From: Sphaerisporangium corydalis
Lineage (GTDB): Bacteria > Actinomycetota > Actinomycetes > Streptosporangiales > Streptosporangiaceae
NCBI RefSeq assembly: GCF_025506355.1
Contig: NZ_JANZYP010000011.1
Coordinates: 110,793-163,998 of the forward strand
Reading direction: 5' to 3'
DNA length: 53,206 bases
This document shows positions 23,069 to 30,072 of this stretch, piece by piece (within the stretch, counting starts at the first letter, position 1; each line of letters begins with the position of its first letter). Position numbers and translations under genes: made by a program. The notes below the pieces were generated by a model that worked only from the letters and a program-made list of their open reading frames with translations, ran no database searches and was not told where the DNA came from.

Positions 23069-24843
23069 CCGCGCTCAGCGCCCGGCGGGCCGTCGAGCTG
23101 GAAGACGGCGCGGTAGCCGGGGTCCCGCCACAGGACGTCGTGCCGCCCCCGCCCCCGGATCCGCCCCCCGTCCAGCCAGACGACCAGGTCGGCGCGGGCG
23201 GCCGTGGCGGCCCGGTGCGCCACGATCACCCGCGTGCGGTCGCGCAGTTCCTCGGTGAGCGCCCGTGCCACCTGGAACTCGGTGACGGTGTCGAGGCTGG
23301 AGGTGGCGTCGTCCAGGACCAGCAGCCGCCCGCCGTGGGCGAACGCCCTGGCCAGCCCGACGCGCTGCCGCTCGCCCCCCGACATGGGGGCCTCGTCGAC
23401 CGGAGTGCCGTAGGAGCGGGGGAGCCGGCGGATGAACGGGTCGGCCGCCGCGGCCCTGGCGGCAGTACGCGCCACGTCCGGCGGGCGGCCCACGGTGATC
23501 GCCTCGGCGAGCGTGCCGCCGAACAGCACGGGCCGCTCGAACGCGTACCCGACGGCGCGGCGCAGCTCCTCGCGGCCGAGCCGGCGTAGCGGGACCCCGT
23601 CGAGCAGCACCTCGCCCTGATCAGGGTCGACCAGCCGCCCGGCGACCGCCGCCAGCAGGGACTTGCCGCTCCCCGACCGGCCGACCACGGCCATGGCGGC
23701 GCCGCCGGGGACGACCAGGTCGATGTCACGCAGCACGGGGGTGCCGTCCACGCGCACGGTCACGTCGCGGAACTCCAGCCGCCCCCCGGCCCGGCCGACC
23801 GGCAGGCGGTCGCCGCCGTAGCCGGGCGCGGGCCGGTCGAGCACCTCCTGGACGCGCCGGGCCGCCGAGCGGGCGCGTCCGAGCCGGTTCAGGTAGCCCA
23901 GCGCCGAGCCGATCCCGGCGCCGAGCACCGCGTACCGCGCCGCCGCGAACAGCTCGCCGGCGCTCAGCTCGCCCGCGGCCATCCGCAGCCCGCCGACGCC
24001 GATCACCGCGCACTCCAGGAGCGGCACGACGATGGCGGCCCGCACGCCCGCGCGGGCGTTGACCCGCCACAGCGCCAGGCCGCAGGCGCGCAGGCGCGGC
24101 AGCGGGCGCAGCACGCGGCGGGTCTCCAGGTCCTCGGTGCCGGCGGCGGCGATGGTCCGCGCCCCGGCGAGCGCGTCGAACAGGCGCGAGGCGATGTCGC
24201 TCTGCGCCTGCTGGTAGCCGCTCGCGACGGCCGTCGTCTGGTCCAGGAACGCGCGCAGGACGACGCCGATCAGCGCCATCCCCGCGGTGAAGGCCACCGC
24301 GAGCCAGGGGTCGATGAGCGCGAGCGCGACGAGGGAGCCGCCCGCGGGGACCAGCAGGGCCACGGCCGTGATCAGCGCCTCGGGCGCGGCCCCCACCTCC
24401 TCGGCGTTGGAGCCCAGCCGGGTGACCAGGTCGCCGGCGGGGAGGCGGCGGGACATCGCGGGCCCGACGGCCAGCACGTGCCGCACGACCCGCAGGCGGA
24501 GCCGGCGCGCGGCCTGCGCGCCGCCCGCGCCCGCCGCGAGCACGGCCACCGCGTCGCACGCGACCACCGTGACGACGAGCACCACGCACGACAGGAGCGC
24601 CTCGCCGGCGACGGCGCCGGGGGAGACCAGGACGTCCACCGCGCGGCCCAGCGCGCTGGGGAGCATCAGCTCGACCACGGCGCCGGCCAGCGCGGTCACC
24701 GCGTACACCACCGGCCATCCGCCGCTGCGGCGCAGCACCTCCGCCAGCAGCCGGTCGGCCGCACGGTCCCCGTCCCCGGCGGCGGAACCGCCGGGCGGGG
24801 CCGATCCGGTCACCTGGCCGCCCGGAGGCTGGGTGTCCGGCAT
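23065..24843 (-). CDS. Half-size ABC exporter, first subunit of the lanthipeptide transporter (RamA-like)
   Basis: 592 residues. A Gly/Pro-rich N-terminus is followed by six membrane helices and an ATPase domain: Walker A VVGRSGSGKSLLAAVAGRL, signature MSGGERQR (close to consensus), Walker B LLVLDDATSSLD in which the catalytic Glu is replaced by Asp, and H-loop VIVAHR. With the partner (intact Walker B Glu but degenerate signature) this gives one consensus and one degenerate ATP site, as in heterodimeric exporters. The ATG at 24843 has GAAGGG about 12 nt upstream, and the gene begins 87 bp after the second precursor stop. No peptidase domain. Confidence 0.85.
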   Translation of the reverse strand: MPDTQPPGGQVTGSAPPGGSAAGDGDRAADRLLAEVLRRSGGWPVVYAVTALAGAVVELMLPSALGRAVDVLVSPGAVAGEALLSCVVLVVTVVACDAVAVLAAGAGGAQAARRLRLRVVRHVLAVGPAMSRRLPAGDLVTRLGSNAEEVGAAPEALITAVALLVPAGGSLVALALIDPWLAVAFTAGMALIGVVLRAFLDQTTAVASGYQQAQSDIASRLFDALAGARTIAAAGTEDLETRRVLRPLPRLRACGLALWRVNARAGVRAAIVVPLLECAVIGVGGLRMAAGELSAGELFAAARYAVLGAGIGSALGYLNRLGRARSAARRVQEVLDRPAPGYGGDRLPVGRAGGRLEFRDVTVRVDGTPVLRDIDLVVPGGAAMAVVGRSGSGKSLLAAVAGRLVDPDQGEVLLDGVPLRRLGREELRRAVGYAFERPVLFGGTLAEAITVGRPPDVARTAARAAAADPFIRRLPRSYGTPVDEAPMSGGERQRVGLARAFAHGGRLLVLDDATSSLDTVTEFQVARALTEELRDRTRVIVAHRAATAARADLVVWLDGGRIRGRGRHDVLWRDPGYRAVFQLDGPPGAERG

Positions 24844-24930
24844 GGCAGAGGGTTTCCCTTCAAGGGGTTCCGGGAATGAACAGGCCCGGAGCGGCCGGGT
24901 GAGGGCCGCCCCAGGCGACTGGTTCAGCTA

Positions 24931-25065
24931 TCAGCCACAGAGCAGGCTGAGGCTGCTGTTCTCGTGGGGGGTGCACCCCACGAGGCTCAGGCTGCTCTGG
25001 CCGCCACCGCCGCCGCCGTGGCCGCCGCCGGGGAGCTGCATGTCCTGAAGGTCGAGAAGCGCCAT
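24931..25065 (-). CDS. Class III lanthipeptide precursor, distal copy
   Basis: 44 residues. The leader begins MALLDLQDMQLPGGGH, the LLDLQ element read by class III synthetases, followed by a glycine run. The C-terminal part has two Ser-x-x-Ser-x(2-3)-Cys modules: SSLSLVGC and SSLSLLC, joined by TPHEN and ending in Gly. This is the ring-forming pattern of SapB, AmfS and labyrinthopeptins, expected to give two lanthionine or labionin rings after Ser dehydration and Cys addition. AAAGGG lies about 11 nt before the ATG. Its core is identical to that of the upstream copy, and the gap between the two genes is 62 bp. Exact core start after leader removal unknown. Confidence 0.92.
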   Translation of the reverse strand: MALLDLQDMQLPGGGHGGGGGGQSSLSLVGCTPHENSSLSLLCG

Positions 25066-25127
25066 TTTGGTTACGCCCTTTCGTGTGGTTTTCGGGGGGT
25101 CACTCCGCCGTACGGCTCGGTGTTCGC

Positions 25128-25262
25128 TCAGCCGCAGAGCAGGCTGAGGCTGCTGTTCTCGTGGGGGGTGCACCCCACGAGGCTCAGGCTGCTCTGGCCG
25201 CCACCGCCGTGGCCACCGTCGCCGCCGGGGATCTCCATCTGCTGAAGGTCCAGAAGCGCCAT
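25128..25262 (-). CDS. Class III lanthipeptide precursor, proximal copy
   Basis: 44 residues starting MALLDLQQMEIPGGDGGH, then the same 22 residues as the distal copy: SSLSLVGC, TPHEN, SSLSLLC and a final Gly. The ATG lies 5 nt behind the lanKC stop, and the ribosome site GGAGGTGA overlaps that stop, so translation is coupled to the synthetase. The two precursors differ only at leader positions 8-17 and are almost identical in DNA over the core. Producing the same core from two genes raises dosage rather than diversity, unlike labyrinthopeptin clusters whose precursors differ. Confidence 0.93.
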   Translation of the reverse strand: MALLDLQQMEIPGGDGGHGGGGQSSLSLVGCTPHENSSLSLLCG

Positions 25263-25267
25263 GTATG

Positions 25268-27901
25268 TCACCTCCTCTCGTCACTGGTCGGGTCCACCGG
25301 TCCGGCGGGAGTGCCGGGCGGGGAGATGAAGGGCAGGGCCACCGGCCGGTCGTGCAGCGCGGTGCCCAGCGCGAGGAGCACGCCGGCGGTGCCGGTCGCG
25401 AGGTCCATCGACAGCCGGAGAAGCTGGTTTCCCGGGAACGCGAGCCCGCCGGCGTACGGCATGGCGTGCCAGGCGAGCCGCCTGATCTGCCCGGCCGCCA
25501 CCTCGGTCGCGGCGCGCCCGCCGGGCGCCAGCCCCATGGACAGGGCCGCGATCATGCCGGCCCGGCCCGCGAACAGGCCCGACTGCACGTAGTAGTCCAG
25601 GTCGGCGACCGGCGCGATATCGTCCATCGCCCGCCGGAAGTCCTCGTCCTCGCGGTGCGCGAGGTACTGGCCGAGGGCGAGCCCGATGCCGGCCGACCCC
25701 TCGTCCAGGTAGGGGTTGGTGCGCCAGCCCTGCTGGACCTGGAGCTGCCCGTCCTCGCGCCGCGTGCAGCGGCGCAGGTCCTGGCGCAGCGCGACGGCCG
25801 CGTGGTCCAGCAGCCCGGTGTCGCCGGTGGCCTCGTAGGCGCGCAGGAACAGCAGCGCCGCGCCCGAGGAGCCGCGCATCAGCCCGGCGTGCGGGCCGGT
25901 GCCGCCGCTGACCTCGGGGACGCTGTCGACGTCGCCCAGCCGGTCGGCCACGATCCCCGCGACGGCGAGCCCGGTCCGCCGCAGTTCGTCCTCACCGGTC
26001 GCCGCCCCGAGGTGGAGCAGGTTCAGCCCGATGCCGGACAGGCCCGCGTACAGGGACTGGCCGAGCTGGTCCCACTTCTCCCGCAGGCACATGCCGGCCA
26101 GGTCGAGGGCGTCCTGCCTGCGGCCGAGCGCCTCGAAGGCGTAGGCGACGCCGTGCAGGCCGTCGTAGAAGCCGAGGCCGGTGCCGGGCGGGGGGGCCAT
26201 CGCCCTGGTGCGGAGCCAGTCCTCGTGTTCGGGGAAGCGGCCGGCGCCGGTCACGGCGAGCGCGTACAGGACGCCCGCCGCGCCGCTCGCCATGGTGAGC
26301 CCGCCGCCCGGCTGGAACTGGGCCGGGTCGCCAGGGAAAAGGCGGTCGTCCCGTTCCGGCGTCGCCGTGGCCAGGATGGCCCGGCATGCCGCGTCCCTGA
26401 CCGAGGTCCAGGGGGCGCGGCCGGGCAGTGGCAGGTCGCGCATCGCGCGCGGACCCGCCCGGTCACCACCGGCGCCGGCCTCCCCCGGCGCGTCCTCGCC
26501 CAGGATGGTGCGCACCGCCACGTCCATCTGGGCGCGGGGCACCGGGAAGGTGTCGCACACGAGGTCGGCGAGATGCGTCACCTTGTCCCGGTGCAAGGGG
26601 ATCAGCACGGTCGACATCGGGGCGAAAAGCCCGATACGCAGGCACGCGAGGGCGTAGTTGTCCGCCTCGACGCCGAGCCGGTCGGAGGGCGGGCAGAAGC
26701 CGGGGTGCGCGAGCGTCGGCCTCGCCCTGTCCTCGGCGAGCGAGGCGACCTCGAAGTCGATCAGCACGATCCGGTCGCCGTCCACCAGGACGTTGAAGGG
26801 GTGCAGGTCTCCGAAGACGACCCCGCGCCCGTGCAGCGCGGCCACGGCCCGGTCGACGCCCGCGAGCATGCCGAGCGCCCATTCCGCGTACTCGGCGGCG
26901 TCCTCTGGGGTGATCGTCGCGCGGGTCAGCGGGTGCCGGTGGACCGACTCCTGGCTGAGCGTGGTGCCGCCGATGAACTCCTGGACCAGGAAGTGGTGTT
27001 CGCCGACGGTGAAGTAGTCGTGGACGGCGGGGACGACGTCGAGCCCGTCGAGCCGCCGCAGGATGGCGGCCTCGTGCAGGAGGCGGCTGACCGCGTCGCG
27101 GCCGGCGGCGTCGAGCCCGGCGTGCGGCCTGGCCTCCTTGAGCACGACCTGGCGGCCGTCGCGGGTGTCCCGCGCCTTGTAGACGCCGCCGCCGTTGGAG
27201 AAGTGCAGGACCTCGTCGATCTCGTACGGCAGGTCCGCGACGGTCACCGCGTTGCGCGCGGCGAGGTGGGGCGCGAGGAAGGCGGGCAGGGTGACCCAGG
27301 CCGGCGGGGAGAAGGAGGGCCCGCGCCGGTCCGGCACCAGGGTGCCGTCCGCGTCCTCGATCGCGAGGACGCGCTCCCGCTCGGCGGTCAGGCAGTGCCG
27401 CTCGGCGAACCCGCCGTACCGGACGTACAGGGGGCCGTCGCCGTACCGCAGGTCGCTGAGGATGTACGGGCCCTGGACGCCGTGCAGGGTCTCGGCCAGG
27501 TCCTTGAGCACGAGTTCGAGCTCGTCCTCGTCCCGGGGGTAGATGGTGACCAGCTTGCCGCTGCTTCCCCGGTCGGCGTACTTGGAGTTGAGCATCGTCA
27601 CGACGCGGGGGCCGCGCAGGAACTTGAAGCTCAGCCGGCGGCCGACGCAGTAGTCCCACACCGCGGCCAGGGTCCTGTCCGCGTCCTCCAGGCGGGAAGA
27701 GATGTGGATCTTCCAGCCCTGGAGGGGGAGCGTGCGTCCCTCCGGCCCGTAGTGGAGCCAGGTGTCGGTCGCCCGATGCTGCCAACCGGATGGGACATCC
27801 GTCGCAGAAATCGAAAAGTCAGGATACTTCGCACGCTGGCTGTCAAGGGTGTCGTAAAACTGGGGATCGGCTAGGCAATAGATCTCATATCTGTCGATCA
27901 T
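25268..27901 (-). CDS. Class III lanthipeptide synthetase LanKC (RamC/AmfT-like)
   Basis: 877 residues in three domains. The N-terminal lyase domain (1-220) begins IDRYEIYCLADPQFYDTL and has the conserved SKYADRGSSGKLVTIYP. The Ser/Thr-kinase domain (220-500) has Lys255 in VVLKE, the catalytic loop GDLHPFNVLV with Asp365 and Asn370, and the metal loop LIDFE with Asp382. The C-terminal LanC-like cyclase domain (500-865) lacks the Cys-Cys/His zinc ligands; NPYLDEGSAGIG replaces the WCHG-type motif, which separates class III from class IV (LanL). The enzyme phosphorylates Ser, eliminates phosphate and cyclises with Cys. ATG 27901 is preceded by GAGAGGGG; a GTG three codons upstream is possible. 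First gene of the operon. Confidence 0.92.
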   Translation of the reverse strand: MIDRYEIYCLADPQFYDTLDSQRAKYPDFSISATDVPSGWQHRATDTWLHYGPEGRTLPLQGWKIHISSRLEDADRTLAAVWDYCVGRRLSFKFLRGPRVVTMLNSKYADRGSSGKLVTIYPRDEDELELVLKDLAETLHGVQGPYILSDLRYGDGPLYVRYGGFAERHCLTAERERVLAIEDADGTLVPDRRGPSFSPPAWVTLPAFLAPHLAARNAVTVADLPYEIDEVLHFSNGGGVYKARDTRDGRQVVLKEARPHAGLDAAGRDAVSRLLHEAAILRRLDGLDVVPAVHDYFTVGEHHFLVQEFIGGTTLSQESVHRHPLTRATITPEDAAEYAEWALGMLAGVDRAVAALHGRGVVFGDLHPFNVLVDGDRIVLIDFEVASLAEDRARPTLAHPGFCPPSDRLGVEADNYALACLRIGLFAPMSTVLIPLHRDKVTHLADLVCDTFPVPRAQMDVAVRTILGEDAPGEAGAGGDRAGPRAMRDLPLPGRAPWTSVRDAACRAILATATPERDDRLFPGDPAQFQPGGGLTMASGAAGVLYALAVTGAGRFPEHEDWLRTRAMAPPPGTGLGFYDGLHGVAYAFEALGRRQDALDLAGMCLREKWDQLGQSLYAGLSGIGLNLLHLGAATGEDELRRTGLAVAGIVADRLGDVDSVPEVSGGTGPHAGLMRGSSGAALLFLRAYEATGDTGLLDHAAVALRQDLRRCTRREDGQLQVQQGWRTNPYLDEGSAGIGLALGQYLAHREDEDFRRAMDDIAPVADLDYYVQSGLFAGRAGMIAALSMGLAPGGRAATEVAAGQIRRLAWHAMPYAGGLAFPGNQLLRLSMDLATGTAGVLLALGTALHDRPVALPFISPPGTPAGPVDPTSDERR

Positions 27902-28000
27902 CTCCCACACCCCTCTCTTCGCTCGATCGCTAGGAGGAGAATTACGGATATCCCCAGCCGTGCCTAGTGACGGATTCCATCGGTGGCATATGCGAGTGTC

Positions 28001-28026
28001 ACTATAAGTTTCATGATGGGCGTCAC
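28001..28026 (-). promoter_or_regulatory. Candidate lanKC promoter with GTCAC direct repeats
   Basis: On the minus strand TATAGT (28006-28001) is a good -10 hexamer; no TTGACA-like -35 is found at the right distance. GTCAC on the plus strand occurs at 27998-28002 and 28022-28026, bracketing the -10/-35 zone, as expected for an activator-dependent promoter. Confidence 0.3.
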
Positions 28027-28374
28027 AGTCGGGCTTGTTGACCTGTGAGGTTCCGGTGGACTTCGCCCGCCGATGACTTCAGGAAAATTCCTTGGTTGAC
28101 CGCATTTGGCGGCCGTAAGTCGGAGATGAACCCCTCTGGCCTGCGGCAGAACATTGCTCGGGAGGTGGCCGGGCGGCCGGCGCGGCCGGTCCCGGCGGTC
28201 TCTTGACGGCTGTGCGCGCCCGTGAGTTCGGCCGGTTCGACTTGTCTGGAATGCGATTCTGATTCGACGATGTCAGGGCGAAGTATGGCGAAGAATGTTG
28301 AATGATCGCCGATATAGTGGGTATCGACGCCTGTTCGGCGGAGATGTCGCAGGTGTTTTATTCAATGGGAAGTG

Positions 28375-28432
28375 TGGCCTTAATCCCATTTAGCGGGCGT
28401 AAGAAGCACGCCGGTCAGTGGTCTTAATCCAC
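28375..28432. repeat. Spaced direct repeat TGGYCTTAATCC
   Basis: TGGCCTTAATCCCA at 28375-28388 and TGGTCTTAATCCAC at 28419-28432: 12 of 14 bases identical, 44 bp apart, about four helical turns. It lies 140-195 bp upstream of the aldolase start; possible regulator sites for either divergent gene. Confidence 0.4.
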
Positions 28433-28570
28433 CTTGATACCGTTATGTCCGAAGTTGACGGCACGGCGTCCCGGCTCCGCCGGGCCGGATCCCGGTGCCG
28501 TGTACCGTGATCGCTACCGGTACCGGGAGGTGGTCGACCGCGCCGCCCGCCGAACCCTGGGGGAGAGGTC

Positions 28571-29323
28571 ATGACATCGTTCGCCACCCGGCTTCGCGCC
28601 CGGGACAGGATCGTCGGATTCTGGCAGGTCACCGACAACGCCGTGGCCGCCGAGCACCTCGCGGGCCTCGGGTACGACTACCTGTGCTTCGACCTGCAGC
28701 ACGGGCTGATCGGCTACGCGGGGTTCCTCGCCGGGGTCACCGCCGTCGACGCGGCCGGAGGGGTCTCCCTGGCCCGGGTCGGCGCCAACGACCCGGCGCC
28801 GATCGGCCGCGCGCTCGACGCCGGGGCGCAGGGCGTGATCGTGCCGCTCGTCGACTCCGCGGCGGAGGCGGCCGCGGCGGCGCGCGCGTGCCGCTACCCG
28901 CCCGCCGGCGGGCGCAGCTTCGGGCCCATGCGGGCCGGCCTGCGCATCGGCCCCGACCCGCGCGCCGCCGACGAGGCCGTCGCGTGCGTCGTCATGATCG
29001 AGACCCGGGGGGCACTGGACGACATCGACGCCATCTGCGCCACACCGGGCGTCGACGGGGTGTACATCGGCCCGGCCGACCTGTCCCTCGCCCTCGGCGC
29101 CCCGAGGCCCGGCGCCGTCGAGGACCTGCCCGAGTTCGAGGAGGCCCTGACCCGCATCGCGGGCGCGGCCGAGTCGGCAGGGATCGCGGCCGGCATCCAC
29201 TGCTTCACCGGCGCCGAGGCCGCCCGCCACCTCGCCGGCGGCTTCACCTTCACCTCCGTCTCCAGCGACCTGTCCCACCTGGAGTCCGCCGCCCGCGCCT
29301 CCCTCCAGGCCGCCCGCTCCTGA
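28571..29323 (+). CDS. HpcH/HpaI-family aldolase
   Basis: 250 residues with the (beta/alpha)8 class II aldolase motifs: YDYLCFDLQHGLIGYAGF with the base/metal region, ARVGANDPAPIGRALDAGAQGVIVPLVDS, CRYPPAGGRSFGP, VVMIETRGALDDIDAICATPGVDGVYIGPADLS with metal-binding Glu and Asp, and a late GIHCFTGAEA. Members cleave 2-keto-3-deoxy or 4-hydroxy-2-oxo acids to pyruvate plus an aldehyde. ATG lies 7 nt behind GGGGGAGAGG. It is divergent from the lanthipeptide operon, with no sign of a role in it. The neighbouring dicarboxylate system would fit an organic-acid catabolic setting. Confidence 0.85.
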   Translation: MTSFATRLRARDRIVGFWQVTDNAVAAEHLAGLGYDYLCFDLQHGLIGYAGFLAGVTAVDAAGGVSLARVGANDPAPIGRALDAGAQGVIVPLVDSAAEAAAAARACRYPPAGGRSFGPMRAGLRIGPDPRAADEAVACVVMIETRGALDDIDAICATPGVDGVYIGPADLSLALGAPRPGAVEDLPEFEEALTRIAGAAESAGIAAGIHCFTGAEAARHLAGGFTFTSVSSDLSHLESAARASLQAARS

Positions 29324-29397
29324 CCGGCGTCGCGTCTCGCCGGGCGTGCGGTCCTGGCCGGTGCTCACGATCGCCGCCGTCCGGCTCAGGGCTCCGG

Positions 29398-30072
29398 TCA
29401 GGTGAGCTGGTAGAGGAGCTCGGGGCGGCCCAGGCCGCCGTACTGGGGGACCCGGCGGACGCTGCCGGTGTCGACCAGGTGTTCCAGGTAGCGGCGGGCA
29501 GTGACGCGGGAGACGCCGATGGCCGAGCCGACGGCCTGGGCCGACACCCCGCCGGTGGCCCGCTTCAGCTCGCCGGCCACCGCCTCCAGGGTCGCCTCGG
29601 TCATCCCCTTGGGCAGCCGCCCGGAGGAGGCGGCCCCGCGCAGGGTGGACAGCGCGCGGTCCACCTCGCCCTGGTCGCTCACCTCGCCCGGCCCGCCCAT
29701 CGAGGACCGGAACTCCGCGTACCGCCTGAGCTTCTCGCTGAGCACCGCGAAGGTGAACGGCTTGAGCAGGTACTGCACGACCCCCACCGACACCGCCGAC
29801 CGCACCACCGACAGGTCCCGGGCCGAGGTGACCGCGATGACGTCGCAGAAGATCCCCGCCGCGCGGAGCGCCCGGCACACGTCCAGCCCGTGCATGTCCG
29901 GCAGGTACAGATCGAGCAGCACCAGGTCGGCCGGGTGCCGCCGGAGGAACCGCAGGGCCTCGCCGCCCGACCGCGCCACCCCCGCGACCCGGAACCCGGG
30001 CATCCGCTCGACGTAGAGACGGTTGGCCTCGGCCGTGAGCTCCTCGTCCTCGACGATCAGCACGGAGATCAC
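29398..30072 (-). CDS. CitB/DcuR-type response regulator
   Basis: 224 residues. The receiver domain has the acidic pair VEDEEL at the start, phospho-acceptor Asp54 in LVLLDLYLPDMHGLD, VTSARD and Lys in QYLLKPFTF. After a linker comes an HTH (GGVSAQAVGSAIGVSRVTARRYLEHLVDTGSVRRVP) of the CitB/DcuR class rather than the LuxR type. Its start overlaps the kinase stop (ATGA). With the divergent DctA gene this is the usual set for C4-dicarboxylate or citrate sensing. Confidence 0.9.
   Translation of the reverse strand: MISVLIVEDEELTAEANRLYVERMPGFRVAGVARSGGEALRFLRRHPADLVLLDLYLPDMHGLDVCRALRAAGIFCDVIAVTSARDLSVVRSAVSVGVVQYLLKPFTFAVLSEKLRRYAEFRSSMGGPGEVSDQGEVDRALSTLRGAASSGRLPKGMTEATLEAVAGELKRATGGVSAQAVGSAIGVSRVTARRYLEHLVDTGSVRRVPQYGGLGRPELLYQLT

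Larger units (their letters stand above)
27902..28570. other. Intergenic control region between lanKC and the divergent aldolase gene
   Basis: 669 bp with lower G+C than its surroundings and no supportable gene. Both divergent promoters should lie here. Visible elements: TATAGT (minus strand, 28006-28001) about 100 bp upstream of lanKC, GTCAC repeats at 27998 and 28022, and a spaced direct repeat at 28375-28432. No regulator gene of the RamR type lies next to it. Confidence 0.5.

Noticed and set aside
25265..27874. An 869-codon open frame on the plus strand opposite lanKC
   Set aside because: It is the antisense shadow of a GC-rich gene: Arg/Gly/Val-rich, no domain, while the minus strand encodes an unmistakable LanKC.
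25268..27901. Class IV (LanL) or class II (LanM) synthetase
   Set aside because: The cyclase domain lacks zinc ligands and the N-terminus is the class III lyase/kinase arrangement.
29398..30072. RamR-type regulator of the lanthipeptide operon
   Set aside because: The output domain is CitB/DcuR-like, not LuxR-like, and the gene is coupled to a citrate/dicarboxylate sensor divergent from a carrier.
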